Source: JAAZBA01 sp964461815 (GTDB lineage: Bacteria > Bacillota > Clostridia > Oscillospirales > QAMX01). Taken from it: DNA of 64,000 nt. Made by a program: the position numbers and the translations under genes. Position 1 is the first letter of the stretch. Every line of letters begins with the position of its first letter. The stretch spans positions 8,208-72,207 of the forward strand of contig CAYWVF010000012.1 in assembly GCA_964461815.1 (NCBI GenBank), read 5' to 3'. The notes under the pieces are model-generated. The model did not search any database. It saw only the letters and a list, made by a program, of their open reading frames with translations, and was not told the DNA's origin. Positions 44,211 to 53,902 of this stretch are shown piece after piece.

Positions 44211-44888
44211 TTGAAAAAAATTGCAGTTGTAGAGGATGAGTTCTATATGCGAGATGAGCTGTGCGACATGCTTCAAAAGCACGGATATCTCGTTGAAGCG
44301 ATCACTGAGTTTGAAAATGCTTCTCAGCGTCTGTCATCCGACTGTCCCGACCTTGTGATCCTCGATCTGAATCTTCCGAACACCAGCGGATTTCAAATTT
44401 GCCGAGAGCTCAAGGCTAAGACATCTATCCCCATATTAGTGCTGACCTCCAGAGATCAGGTAAAGGATGAGCTTCAAGCGTTTCGACTCGGTGCAGATGA
44501 ATATTTAACTAAGCCATACAGGGAGGAACGTCTTCTTGCCAGAGTCTCCAACATTCTCAAAAGATACGAGGGGCGTTCCAACCTCATAGAGGGCTCGGAT
44601 TTCCTGCTGGATCAGCAGACCTACACTCTCTATATTCATAACACCTCCGTTGTACTTCCGAAAAATCAGGGCAAACTGCTTGTTGCACTTCTATCCGGCA
44701 ATGATGCGCCTATCACGGCAGAGCAGCTTTGCATGTCGCTATGGGGAACCGCAGAATACATAGACGAAAATGCATTGCAGGTCAACCTGACAAGGCTGAA
44801 AAAAACGATGTCGAGACTTAATATGAAGCAGCGGATCGTTGCGGTTCGTGGGATCGGCTATCGATTGGAAGAGGAGGAATCTCAATGA
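44211..44888 (+). CDS. BceR-like response regulator
   Basis: 225-residue OmpR-family regulator: receiver domain with acid pocket (VVEDE), phospho-acceptor D52 (LVILDLNLP), conserved Lys in ADEYLTKPY, and a winged-helix output domain (AEQLCMSLWG, VNLTRLKKTMSRL, VRGIGYRL). TTG start with GAGGAGG 7 nt upstream. Very likely binds the inverted repeat at 41289-41311 and activates the transporter genes. 15 bp after the permease, overlaps the kinase by 4 nt. Confidence 0.93.
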   Translation: MKKIAVVEDEFYMRDELCDMLQKHGYLVEAITEFENASQRLSSDCPDLVILDLNLPNTSGFQICRELKAKTSIPILVLTSRDQVKDELQAFRLGADEYLTKPYREERLLARVSNILKRYEGRSNLIEGSDFLLDQQTYTLYIHNTSVVLPKNQGKLLVALLSGNDAPITAEQLCMSLWGTAEYIDENALQVNLTRLKKTMSRLNMKQRIVAVRGIGYRLEEEESQ

Positions 44889-45889
44889 AGCACCTTTTTC
44901 GAATAATGGAACGATACTATCCTTGGCTTATACTTCTGCTCGGAGTTGATTGCTTTTGTGCGGTAGTTCTCTGGATCTCCGATATTCGTGCATTTCAAAG
45001 CTTGATCCTGTTGATCGTCTTTGTAAGTATCATTCTGTTTTCGGCGATCCTTTTCGTACTGAATAAGCAAACTCGGACACGTCGGGAGCTGTTTCGTGAT
45101 CTTCTTAGTGATCCCACTATATGCAATGAAGAACGACTTCTAAATGCTGTCAGTCTTGATGAAAAAGAGTCCATACAGCTTCTTACCGCAGTACTTCGAG
45201 AGTATAAAACTGCGTGTGATAATATGACAGATGTACTACACGACTACGAAGAATATGTAGAAGGCTGGGCACACGAGGCTAAAGCACCACTATCGTTGCT
45301 CACTATGCTGCTTGATAACAGAAGCAATGAGATACCACCTACTCTGCTTGCAAAGTTGGATTACATTCGCAGTGCGCTGCAAGAGGATGTCACTCAGATG
45401 CTGTACTATGCGAGACTCAAAAGCAGTACAAAGGATTATAAATTTGAGGATGTAAGCTTGAACGACTGTTTCTCTGAAGTCATCGAGGACTACGCACCCC
45501 TTCTGGAGGAAAAGCAATTTATAATTATAAACAAACTTCGATCCGAAGCAGTATACGCAGATCGCAGGGGGCTTAAATTCATGCTTGGGCAGATCGTAAG
45601 CAATTCCATTAAATACAGTACCGACGACCCTGTACTCACTATATCCGTAATGCATTCGGATGCCGAGGATATTCTCTCCATCGAGGATAACGGTATAGGT
45701 GTAAAAGAATACGATCTGCCGTATATTTTTCAAAAGGGCTTTACAGGTGATCCTGCCGACAGTCGAAAAAAAGCTACCGGCATCGGGCTTTATCTGACAA
45801 AAAAAATGGCAGATGATCTGAATCTGCGTTTGGAAGCTTCTTCACAGTATGGAAGCGGCTTTAAGATGACAATATACTTTCCAAAATAA
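44885..45889 (+). CDS. BceS-like intramembrane-sensing histidine kinase
   Basis: 334 residues. Two N-terminal helices (YPWLILLLGVDCFCAVVLWI and LILLIVFVSIILFSAILFVL) with almost no extracellular loop between them: the intramembrane-sensing kinase type, which perceives the state of the neighbouring transporter. Phospho-acceptor His in EGWAHEAKAPLSLL, N-box QIVSNSIKYS, G boxes DNGIGVKEYDLPYIFQKGF and GIGLYLTKKM. Ends with a strong terminator. Confidence 0.92.
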   Translation: MKHLFRIMERYYPWLILLLGVDCFCAVVLWISDIRAFQSLILLIVFVSIILFSAILFVLNKQTRTRRELFRDLLSDPTICNEERLLNAVSLDEKESIQLLTAVLREYKTACDNMTDVLHDYEEYVEGWAHEAKAPLSLLTMLLDNRSNEIPPTLLAKLDYIRSALQEDVTQMLYYARLKSSTKDYKFEDVSLNDCFSEVIEDYAPLLEEKQFIIINKLRSEAVYADRRGLKFMLGQIVSNSIKYSTDDPVLTISVMHSDAEDILSIEDNGIGVKEYDLPYIFQKGFTGDPADSRKKATGIGLYLTKKMADDLNLRLEASSQYGSGFKMTIYFPK

Positions 45890-45892
45890 AAG

Positions 45893-45933
45893 ATCCCGTC
45901 AGTCTTTATATCAAGACCTGACGGGATTTTTTT
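45893..45933 (+). terminator. Bidirectional terminator between the bce-like operon and typA
   Basis: 10-bp perfect outer stem (ATCCCGTCAG / CTGACGGGAT) with an inner TCTT/AAGA pairing and a seven-T run on the plus strand. A/T-rich flank on the minus side suggests it also serves typA. Confidence 0.92.
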
Positions 45934-47767
45934 ACTGCTCTACAGCATTTTTTGCTCTGGATATTGCACGCAGTCTCTGTGCATGATCAAGCTCACGCTT
46001 TCTTATTCTAAGCGTCTTCGGTGTTACCTCAAGCAGCTCATCGTCATTAATATATTCAAGGCACTGCTCAAGGCTCATATCTCTCGGCGGTGTCAGGCGA
46101 AGTGCTTCATCGCTTCCGGCTGCACGCATATTCGTAATATGCTTACGTTTGCACACATTGACCGTTATATCATCACCCTTGGGAGATGATCCGACTACCA
46201 TACCTGCGTAAACAGGTACGCCTGCCCCAATGAATAAAGCACCGCGCTCCTGTGCCTGATAAAGACCGTATGTTACCGCCTCGCCTGTCTCATACGCAAC
46301 GAGCGAGCCTACGTTTCTCTTCGGTATATCGCCCTTCCATGGCTCATAATCACGGAAAACAGAGTTTAATATACCCTCACCCTTTGTATCCGTCATAAAT
46401 TCATTTCTGTAACCGAACAGACCTCTGGATGGAATAATGAAATCAAGTATCATGCGCTCTCCGACAGGGTTCATCTGCTGAAGCTCTGCCTTACGCACGC
46501 CCATCTTCTCCATTACCGAACCTACACACTCAGCAGGAACATCGATCTTCAAGTCCTCCATAGGCTCGTATTTCTTTCCGTTCATTTCCTTAACAAGTAC
46601 CTTAGGCGTACTTACCTGGAACTCATATCCCTCACGTCTCATCGTCTCAATGAGGATAGACAGATGCATTTCGCCTCGTCCAAGTACTCTAAATGCGTCT
46701 GTAGATTCCGTTTCCTCAACATGGAGACTTACATCCTTAAGAAGCTCTCTGAACAGTCTGTCACGAAGCTGACGTGATGTAACGAATTTACCCTCTTTAC
46801 CGGCAAACGGACTGTCATTTACGCAGAACGTCATCTCTACAGTCGGCTCAGATATTTTTACAAATGCTATCGGTTCTACTCTTGATGTAGCACATACTGT
46901 ATTTCCTATAGTAATATCCTCAATACCTGAGAACATTACGATATCGCCTGCCATCGCAGACTGGACCGGAACTCTTTTGAGTCCCTCGAACTGATATATA
47001 GCTGTGATCTTCGATTTTCCGGATACATCAGGTCTATGATAATCGCACAGTGCGACCTCCTGTCCTACCGTCAGCTTACCACGTTCGATTTTTCCTACGC
47101 CGATACGTCCCACATATTCATTGTAATCTATAGATGATACGAGCACCTGCATCTCGCTCTCAGCATCGACCTCAGGTGCAGGGATATAATCAACGATCGT
47201 ATCAAAAAGAGGCTTCAGATCTGTACCCTGCTCATCCGGTGTGAGTGAAGCTGTACCGTCTCTTCCCGAGCAATACACGATCGGACTGTCAAGCTGTTCA
47301 CTTGTTGCATCGAGCTCCAAAAGCAGCTCAAGAACTTCATCGCCGATCTCATTCGTTCTTGCATCGGGTCTATCGACCTTATTTACAACGATAATAACTC
47401 TATGACCCTGCTCAAGTGCTTTCTGCAAAACGAAGCGTGTCTGCGGCATAGGTCCTTCAAATGCATCCACCAACAGCAGTACGCCATCAACCATTTTGAG
47501 TACACGCTCTACCTCGCCGCCGAAATCGGCATGTCCGGGAGTGTCAACTATGTTTATCTTTATTCCGTTATAGCTTGCAGAGGTATTTTTTGCAAGTATC
47601 GTTATGCCACGCTCACGTTCAAGATCATTCGAGTCCATTACTCTATCCTGTACGTTCTGATTTTCTCTGAGCGAGCCTCCCTGACGGAGCATCTGGTCTA
47701 CCAGCGTTGTCTTACCGTGGTCAACGTGCGCTATGATAGCAATATTACGAAGTTCTGATCTGGTCAA
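45932..47767 (-). CDS. typA: Ribosome-associated GTPase TypA/BipA
   Basis: Translational GTPase of the EF-G-like family, needed for 50S maturation and stress growth. 611 residues: G1 [10 protein letters not shown]2 [10 protein letters not shown]3 [13 protein letters not shown]4 NKVDRPDA, then EF-G-like domains II, III, V and the BipA C-terminal domain ([13 protein letters not shown]). TTG start at 47767 with GGAGG 7 nt before it; the frame extends upstream to 47815 without a ribosome site. Monocistronic, convergent with the bce-like operon. Confidence 0.95.
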   Translation of the reverse strand: MTRSELRNIAIIAHVDHGKTTLVDQMLRQGGSLRENQNVQDRVMDSNDLERERGITILAKNTSASYNGIKINIVDTPGHADFGGEVERVLKMVDGVLLLVDAFEGPMPQTRFVLQKALEQGHRVIIVVNKVDRPDARTNEIGDEVLELLLELDATSEQLDSPIVYCSGRDGTASLTPDEQGTDLKPLFDTIVDYIPAPEVDAESEMQVLVSSIDYNEYVGRIGVGKIERGKLTVGQEVALCDYHRPDVSGKSKITAIYQFEGLKRVPVQSAMAGDIVMFSGIEDITIGNTVCATSRVEPIAFVKISEPTVEMTFCVNDSPFAGKEGKFVTSRQLRDRLFRELLKDVSLHVEETESTDAFRVLGRGEMHLSILIETMRREGYEFQVSTPKVLVKEMNGKKYEPMEDLKIDVPAECVGSVMEKMGVRKAELQQMNPVGERMILDFIIPSRGLFGYRNEFMTDTKGEGILNSVFRDYEPWKGDIPKRNVGSLVAYETGEAVTYGLYQAQERGALFIGAGVPVYAGMVVGSSPKGDDITVNVCKRKHITNMRAAGSDEALRLTPPRDMSLEQCLEYINDDELLEVTPKTLRIRKRELDHAQRLRAISRAKNAVEQ

Positions 47768-47990
47768 AATATTTCCTCCAAAAAATGGTTTTCCTATCCA
47801 TATAAAAAAGTACATAGCATGTACAACGGATAATATTTTAACAGCATTTTTTCAAAAAATCAAGCTTAATTATGACTAATTAATTGTACCGTCAGGAATA
47901 AATGCTTGATAATATTATCATTTTTTCGTTTTCGTTCCCTTCAACACGAAAAAATCACCGTATTATCATTGCTCTCATGCGTTTTTTCGG

Positions 47991-48019
47991 TTTACAAATA
48001 TCGACACAGATGATATAAT
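47991..48019 (+). promoter_or_regulatory. galU promoter
   Basis: TTTACA (47991-47996), 17-bp spacer, TATAAT (48014-48019), about 46 bp before the galU ATG. Confidence 0.8.
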
Positions 48020-48064
48020 ATAGGTGTATCTGTTTTTCAAAACTACTTACGGGAGTTAAAGAAA

Positions 48065-48934
48065 ATGAGAGTAAAAAAAGCTGTTATTCCGGCAGCAGGT
48101 CTTGGTACCAGAATGCTGCCCGCTACAAAATCGATACCTAAGGAAATGCTTCCTCTCGGAGATAAGCCATCGATACAGTATATAGTTGAGGAAGCTGTTG
48201 CAGCCGGTATTGAGGATATACTTATAATCACAAATCGCATGAAGTCTGCCATGGAGGATTACTTCGACTATCACCCTGAGCTTGAAAACCGTCTTCGTGC
48301 ATCAGGTCATGATGCAGATGCTGAAATAATACGTAAGACTGCCGATCTCGCAAATGTTACATATCTCAGACAAAAGCAAACGCTCGGTCTCGGTCATGCG
48401 ATCTGGTGTGCCAGAAGATTTGTCGGCAATGAGCCTTTTGCCGTGCTTCTCGGTGATGATATAATGCAGTCGAAAACGCCTGTTACAAAGCAGCTCGTCG
48501 ATGCATATAATGAGTACGATTGCAGCACAGTCGGTGTAAAGGAGGTCTCACTTGAGGCTATAGGAAAATATTGCTCACTTAAAGTTAAGCCTCTGCGTGA
48601 CAACATTTTCAGTGTTTCGGATATAATAGAGAAGCCGAGGATCGAGCAGGTGTTTTCAAATTATGCTATTCTCGGAAGATACGTGCTGACAGCCGATATC
48701 TTTGACATCCTCGAGAACCAGAAGCCAGGCTACGGCGGTGAGATACAGCTCACGGATGCACTTGCAGTTCAGGCTAGGACAAGCAATATGGTAGCCGTTG
48801 ACTTCGAAGGACGCCGCTTTGACACAGGAAATATCACAGGCTATCTCGAAGCCGTACTCGAGCTGTCTCTTCAAAATCCGAAAAGTGCCGAGTGGCTCAG
48901 GCACTATATCATAGAGAGAGGAAAAACACTTTGA
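48065..48934 (+). CDS. galU: UTP-glucose-1-phosphate uridylyltransferase
   Basis: Makes UDP-glucose for cell-wall polymers and galactose use. 289 residues with VIPAAGLGTRMLPATKSIPKEMLPL (nucleotide-binding), AVLLGDDIMQ, the ADIFDIL/EIQLTDAL segment and FEGRRFDTGNITGYLEAV. Own promoter and standalone. Complete. Confidence 0.96.
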   Translation: MRVKKAVIPAAGLGTRMLPATKSIPKEMLPLGDKPSIQYIVEEAVAAGIEDILIITNRMKSAMEDYFDYHPELENRLRASGHDADAEIIRKTADLANVTYLRQKQTLGLGHAIWCARRFVGNEPFAVLLGDDIMQSKTPVTKQLVDAYNEYDCSTVGVKEVSLEAIGKYCSLKVKPLRDNIFSVSDIIEKPRIEQVFSNYAILGRYVLTADIFDILENQKPGYGGEIQLTDALAVQARTSNMVAVDFEGRRFDTGNITGYLEAVLELSLQNPKSAEWLRHYIIERGKTL

Positions 48935-48951
48935 TAAAGATAAAAAAAGTG

Positions 48952-48980
48952 TTGAAATATTAACAAATATAGTATATAAT
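48952..48980 (+). promoter_or_regulatory. Promoter of the DUF1858 gene
   Basis: TTGAAA (48952-48957), 17-bp spacer, TATAAT (48975-48980), about 55 bp before the ATG. The trmK-nif3-rqcH genes may be read through from it. Confidence 0.75.
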
Positions 48981-49034
48981 AAATAGATGTATGCAAAACA
49001 ATAAAATTGATTATATTTTTGGAGGTAAATAACA

Positions 49035-49238
49035 ATGCAGGTAACTAAAGAAACAATCATCGGCGATCTTCTCGATATCGATGTAAACGTAGCTCCTTTC
49101 TTTTTCGCTATAGGTATGCACTGCCTTGGCTGCCCGGCTTCCAGAGGCGAATCCATTGAGCAGGCTTGCGCCGTACACGGTACAGACGCTGACGAGCTGG
49201 TAGCTAAGCTCAACGAGTATCTGGCATCTAAGGAATAA
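49035..49238 (+). CDS. DUF1858 hybrid-cluster-associated redox disulfide protein
   Basis: 67-residue protein with the DUF1858 pattern: KETIIGDLLDIDVNVAPFFF, then CLGCP redox motif (C43-x-x-C) and GESIEQACAVHG. The group often accompanies anaerobic metabolism and hybrid-cluster proteins; exact role is unknown. GGAGG 9 nt upstream of ATG. Confidence 0.88.
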   Translation: MQVTKETIIGDLLDIDVNVAPFFFAIGMHCLGCPASRGESIEQACAVHGTDADELVAKLNEYLASKE

Positions 49239-49248
49239 TATCCGTTAA

Positions 49249-49920
49249 ATGAAATTCAAACGCATGTATGAGCTCGGCCCCAGACTTTCGACTGTTGCCG
49301 AGCTTATTCCATATGGGAGCAGAATCGCCGATATCGGTACTGACCATGCATATTTACCTATCTGGTTAGCGGTAAACGGTATCATATCAAAAGCAATAGC
49401 AGCCGATATCAATCCCCTGCCTTTAGAAAACGCTAAAGAAAATATAATCAAATATGAGATGGAAGATATTATAGAGCTGAAGCTTTGCAACGGCCTGTCG
49501 GGAATACCGCTCGACGACATAGATATCGTTATTATCGCCGGTATGGGTGGCGAGACGATAGCCGATATTCTGTCCGATATTCCTGTCTGCGATACAAAAT
49601 TTATTCTTCAGCCTATGTCCAACGCTTCAAGGCTCAGAGCAAGACTGTACCGCATGGGATTTCGCATAAGCCGCGAAATGCTTGCATACGAGAGCGGCAG
49701 GATATACACTGTCATGGAAGTCCTCTTCGGTGCCGATAGTGCCGACCTGATCGATCCGCTCTACGAGCGTGTCAGTCGTGCACTGATAGATTGTAAATCT
49801 GAATACAAGAACGAATATTTATCCAAAATTATACGTTCCGTTGAAAAAGAAGCGAGATCCGGCAACAACGTAACGGAGCTTACTCAGCTTGCGGAAAAAC
49901 TTAGAAAACTGGTGAAATAA
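49249..49920 (+). CDS. trmK: tRNA (adenine-22-N1)-methyltransferase TrmK
   Basis: SAM-dependent m1A22 tRNA methyltransferase, restricted to Gram-positives. 223 residues with PYGSRIADIGTDHAYLPIWL (SAM motif), IAADINPLPLENAKENI, IVIIAGMGGETIADIL and FILQPMSNASRLRARLYRMG. 10 bp after the DUF1858 gene; the 3' end touches nif3 by one base. Confidence 0.92.
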   Translation: MKFKRMYELGPRLSTVAELIPYGSRIADIGTDHAYLPIWLAVNGIISKAIAADINPLPLENAKENIIKYEMEDIIELKLCNGLSGIPLDDIDIVIIAGMGGETIADILSDIPVCDTKFILQPMSNASRLRARLYRMGFRISREMLAYESGRIYTVMEVLFGADSADLIDPLYERVSRALIDCKSEYKNEYLSKIIRSVEKEARSGNNVTELTQLAEKLRKLVK

Positions 49921-50687
49921 TGACAAAAGTAAAAGACATACTGTCGATCCTCGAAAGCTTCGCACCTGTAGAAGATGCAGAGGGCTGGGATAATGTAGGG
50001 CTCATAGTAGGTAATGCAGATTCTGAGGTAAAGAAAATACTTGTAACGCTTGACATTTCCGTTGCCTCCGTTCGTGAAGCAATAGCTGCAAAGGCAGATT
50101 TGATAGTTTCACATCATCCTGTAATATTCAAGCCGCTTTATAACGTGAAAACAGGAAGTAACACAGGCGATATCGTTCAGATGCTAATAAAAAATAATAT
50201 CTCGGCAATATGCATGCATACGAATCTTGATGTTGCAGCCGGAGGTGTTAACGATGCGTTGGCAGAAGCAATCGGACTTCGTCACATAGGCATCGTACCC
50301 AAGAGTGCCGGTCTCCTCCGCTACGGTTATCTCGATGCTCCCATGAGCTCTAAAGATTTCGTTAAACATGTATCCGATACCTTGGGTACTCCAGCGATAA
50401 GGTTTACCGATGTAGATAACGAGATCAGCCTTGTAGCAGTCGGCGGCGGTGCCTGCGGTGATTATATGATGAGTGCCGTTGAATTCGGGTGTGATGCGTT
50501 TGTTTCCTCCGATCTTAAATATAACACTCTGCTCGATGCCGACTATTTGGGCATATGTGCTGTAGATGCAGGTCATTTTAATACCGAGCACCCTGTTTGT
50601 CATGTGCTTGAAAAAATAATATCCGAAAAATTCGACAACATTTTGATACAACAAAGTAAATTCGTACCCAACATCAAAGGATTATAA
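49920..50687 (+). CDS. Nif3-like dinuclear metal-centre protein
   Basis: 255-residue YqfO/Nif3 family protein that folds around two metals: EGWDNVGLIVG (N-terminal), IVSHHPVIFKP, AICMHTNLDVAAGGVND and a C-terminal AVDAGHFNTEH histidine set. Biochemical role is still unclear in this family (GTP cyclohydrolase-related fold). The trmK-nif3 pair is conserved in Firmicutes. Confidence 0.92.
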   Translation: MTKVKDILSILESFAPVEDAEGWDNVGLIVGNADSEVKKILVTLDISVASVREAIAAKADLIVSHHPVIFKPLYNVKTGSNTGDIVQMLIKNNISAICMHTNLDVAAGGVNDALAEAIGLRHIGIVPKSAGLLRYGYLDAPMSSKDFVKHVSDTLGTPAIRFTDVDNEISLVAVGGGACGDYMMSAVEFGCDAFVSSDLKYNTLLDADYLGICAVDAGHFNTEHPVCHVLEKIISEKFDNILIQQSKFVPNIKGL

Positions 50688-50691
50688 CATT

Positions 50692-52512
50692 ATGGCATTT
50701 GATACTATTTTTATACACTCTGTAATATCAGAGATGAATGCGCTTTTGGATGGTGCAAGGCTTGATAAGATCGCTCAGCCCGAACGTGATGAGCTTATAT
50801 TGTCATTTCATGGCAAGCAAGGCTCGAAAAAACTTCTGCTTTCCGCTTCATCGAATGCACCGAGGCTTCACTTTACATCTGCGCCACGTGAGAATCCTCA
50901 AAGTCCACCTATGTTTTGTATGCTTATGCGTAAGCATTTTCAAGGCTCGAAGCTCGTTCGCATAACTCAGCCTCAGGAGGACAGAATAGCATCCTTTGAA
51001 TTTGACTGTACCGACGAGCTTGGCGAACCGTCAAGAAAAAGGATCGTAGCGGAGCTTATGGGACGTTACTCTAACATAATTTTAGTTGACGGTGAAAACC
51101 GCATAATCGACTGTCTGAAGCGTGTTGATGCCGAGATGTCTCCGACCAGGCAGATACTTCCCGGACTTTTTTACCGTGAACCGTCTCCTATGAAAAAGCT
51201 CAGGCTCGGAGAATGCACAGAAGAGATAATAGCAGACAAAATACTCAATGAGCCTGCGGATACCACATTGGACAAATGGCTTCTTGACAGATTTTCATGG
51301 CTGTCACCGATGATGTGTCGTGAGGTCTCCTACCGTGTTACAGGCAATATATCCGAAAGGTTCATGGAGCTTGGTCCGTCTATACGGCTCAAGCTTGAGC
51401 GTGAGATCTGCGCTATAATGAACGATATAAAGAGCGGTAAGGTTGCTCCATACATGATACTTGAACGCAAAGCAGAGGCAAACGGACGTGAATCGCTTGT
51501 TCCCGTGGACTTCTGCTACACTGCGATCCGACAGTATGAGGGTGTTCGTGAGGTGCGCTTATGCGACAGCTTCTGTGGTCTGCTTGATGAATTTTATTCT
51601 AAGAGAGAAGCTGAGCAGCATATACGTCAGCGTTCGCAAAGCATCGTCAAGGCTGTTGAATCATCACGATCAAAGCTTGTAAAAAAGGTAGCAGCTCAAA
51701 AAGAAGAACTCCTAACCGCGAAAAAACGTGATCATTTTAAGCGTGAGGGTGATCTGATCACCGCAAATCTCCATATGCTTCAAGGACGTCCTGCCGAAGC
51801 TGTTTTGACCGATTTTTATGCCGAGCCCGATGAAAACGGCAACTATCCAACATATACAGTAAAATTTGACGTCAGATACTCACCTCATCATAATGCTCAG
51901 ATAGCCTACAAGAAGTATGCAAGAGCAAAAAACGCCGAAAAGATGCTGCTTGAGCTGATATCCAACGGTGAACGGGAAATCGATTATCTATCAAGCGTGC
52001 TTGATGAGCTGTCAAGAGTATCATCTCCGTCAGAGCTTAACGAGATACGTGAAGAATTGTTCCACAACGGCTATGCATCACAAAAGTGGGCAAAAAATCA
52101 ATCTTCAAAGCAGAAAAAGAAGTCCGAGCGACCTATACCCCCGCTTGAATACACTTCGAGCTCAGGCTATACTATCTATGCCGGAAGAAATAACCGCCAG
52201 AATGAGGAGCTCACCTTCAAAATAGCATCAAAAAGTGACTACTGGGTACACGTACAGCGAAGCCATGGATCACATGTTATAATAAAATGTGAAGGCACCG
52301 AGCCCGATGCACAGACGCTTGAGGAAGCATGTATGATCGCAGCATACAATTCCTCCGCACGCAAGGGTGACAAAATAAGTGTCGACTACACAAAGGCTCG
52401 CTTCGTATCACGTCAGCCCGGAGGTAAGACCGGCATGGTCTTTTACACAGACTACTCGACAGCTGTCGTATTCCCCGATGAATCTGTTGTAAATAACCTT
52501 CTGCACAAATGA
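50692..52512 (+). CDS. rqcH: Rqc2 homologue RqcH (NFACT family)
   Basis: Adds C-terminal alanine tails to nascent chains on split 50S ribosomes in ribosome quality control. 606 residues: NFACT-N domain with D97-R98 (QEDRIASFEF), the pair known to be needed for Ala-tail synthesis, middle coiled-coil region (about 290-430, KLVKKVAAQKEELLTAKKRD), and NFACT-R (YTIYAGRNNRQNEELTFKIA, SDYWVHVQRSHGSHVIIK). Formerly labelled fibronectin-binding protein. 4 bp after nif3. Complete. Confidence 0.93.
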   Translation: MAFDTIFIHSVISEMNALLDGARLDKIAQPERDELILSFHGKQGSKKLLLSASSNAPRLHFTSAPRENPQSPPMFCMLMRKHFQGSKLVRITQPQEDRIASFEFDCTDELGEPSRKRIVAELMGRYSNIILVDGENRIIDCLKRVDAEMSPTRQILPGLFYREPSPMKKLRLGECTEEIIADKILNEPADTTLDKWLLDRFSWLSPMMCREVSYRVTGNISERFMELGPSIRLKLEREICAIMNDIKSGKVAPYMILERKAEANGRESLVPVDFCYTAIRQYEGVREVRLCDSFCGLLDEFYSKREAEQHIRQRSQSIVKAVESSRSKLVKKVAAQKEELLTAKKRDHFKREGDLITANLHMLQGRPAEAVLTDFYAEPDENGNYPTYTVKFDVRYSPHHNAQIAYKKYARAKNAEKMLLELISNGEREIDYLSSVLDELSRVSSPSELNEIREELFHNGYASQKWAKNQSSKQKKKSERPIPPLEYTSSSGYTIYAGRNNRQNEELTFKIASKSDYWVHVQRSHGSHVIIKCEGTEPDAQTLEEACMIAAYNSSARKGDKISVDYTKARFVSRQPGGKTGMVFYTDYSTAVVFPDESVVNNLLHK

Positions 52513-52523
52513 CGATTATTTCC

Positions 52524-52552
52524 TTGACATCGTAATTCAAATGCGATAGAAT
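52524..52552 (+). promoter_or_regulatory. Promoter of the GH109-like pair
   Basis: TTGACA (52524-52529), 17-bp spacer, TAGAAT (52547-52552), with a leader of about 84 nt containing a short imperfect hairpin. Confidence 0.75.
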
Positions 52553-52642
52553 AATGTTGCAATTCATTATATGTATTTTTTGCTATGGTCAGTAACATAA
52601 GCACATAGATATGATAAAAAATTACAAAAGGAGTCAAAGCTT

Positions 52643-53887
52643 ATGAAAGATAAGGTAAAGATAGGTTTTCTCGGTCTCGGCGGCCGCGGCTGTGGCGTGT
52701 TAAAGCTTATACTTGAGATGGACGACGTTGATGTCCTTGCGGTTTGTGATCTTTATGAGGATAGAGTTCAGGAAGGTCTCAACATAATAAAAGAAAAGCG
52801 CAATTTTGAAGCAACCGGTTACACAGACTACAGAGAGCTTCTCAAGCGTGATGATATCGAAGCTGTTATCATCGCTACATCATGGCAGACTCATGCAAAG
52901 ATCGCTGCTGCTGCAATGCGCGCAGGAAAGTACACTGCATTTGAAGTTGGCGGCGCATCCTCTATTGAGGAATGCTGGGAGCTTGTACGTGCTTACGAGG
53001 AAACAGGCACATGGTGCATGATGCTCGAAAACTGCTGCTACGGAGAGCTTGAGCTTGCACTTCTCAATATGATAAAGCAGGGCATATTCGGTACTCTTAC
53101 ACACATGCAGGGTGCTTACGGTCATGACCTCAGAAGCGAAGTCGTTACAGGTCTTGAAACCAGACATTACCGTTTCCGTAATTTCCAGCATAGAAACGGT
53201 GAGCTTTATCCTACACATGAGCTTGGTCCTATCTGCAATATGTTGAATATAAACCGCGGCAACAGACTCATGACACTTACATCCATGTCTACAAAGAGCC
53301 TCGGTCTTCATGAATGGGCAATAAAGCATAGAGGTAATGACTCCGAATACGCAAAGATGGACTGGAACCAGGGTGACGTTACTACAACAATGATAAAATG
53401 TGCTCACGGAGAAACAATTCTTCTTAAGCACGACTGTTCACTCCCACGTGGATACTCCAGAGAGCTGCATGTGCAGGGTACTCTCGGTATCGCTGTAGAG
53501 CTTGCCGATAAAATCGTTATCGAGGATCGTTCCCCGAGTGGCGGTTGGGCTGAATACGAGTGGGAATCACTTCAGAAATATGTGGATGAATATGAGCATC
53601 CGCTTTGGAAGTGGTTCAAAAATGCAGGTGTCAAGGGTGGTCACGGCGGTATGGACTACCTTGTACAGCGTGCATTCATCGAAAGTGTAAAGGAAAACAA
53701 GCTTCCTCCTATAGATGTATACGATGCAGCAACATGGATGAGCATTACATGCCTCAGCGAGCAGTCCATTTCAATGGGCAGTATTCCTGTTGCCATCCCG
53801 GATTTTACAAACGGTATGTGGCTTGATCGCAAACCCGATCCGAAGTGCCGCTACTCACTTGACGCTGTCCATAACGATTTATTTTGA
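52643..53887 (+). CDS. GH109-like Gfo/Idh/MocA family protein (copy 1)
   Basis: 414 residues. N-terminal Rossmann fold (GFLGLGGRGCGVLKLILEM, VCDLYEDRVQEG) and a C-terminal substrate domain. The segments MMLENCCYGELELALLNMIK, GAYGHDLR, YPTHELGPICNMLNINRGNR, GGHGGMDYLVQRAFIES and VAIPDFTNGMWLDR fit the glycosidase family GH109, whose members use NAD+ to cleave alpha-N-acetylgalactosaminides. No signal peptide, unlike secreted GH109 enzymes, so it would act on internal substrate or be a dehydrogenase. Cofactor and substrate not proven. AAGGAG site. Followed by a close paralogue. Confidence 0.85.
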   Translation: MKDKVKIGFLGLGGRGCGVLKLILEMDDVDVLAVCDLYEDRVQEGLNIIKEKRNFEATGYTDYRELLKRDDIEAVIIATSWQTHAKIAAAAMRAGKYTAFEVGGASSIEECWELVRAYEETGTWCMMLENCCYGELELALLNMIKQGIFGTLTHMQGAYGHDLRSEVVTGLETRHYRFRNFQHRNGELYPTHELGPICNMLNINRGNRLMTLTSMSTKSLGLHEWAIKHRGNDSEYAKMDWNQGDVTTTMIKCAHGETILLKHDCSLPRGYSRELHVQGTLGIAVELADKIVIEDRSPSGGWAEYEWESLQKYVDEYEHPLWKWFKNAGVKGGHGGMDYLVQRAFIESVKENKLPPIDVYDAATWMSITCLSEQSISMGSIPVAIPDFTNGMWLDRKPDPKCRYSLDAVHNDLF

Positions 53888-53902
53888 TTGGAGGAACAAA
53901 AA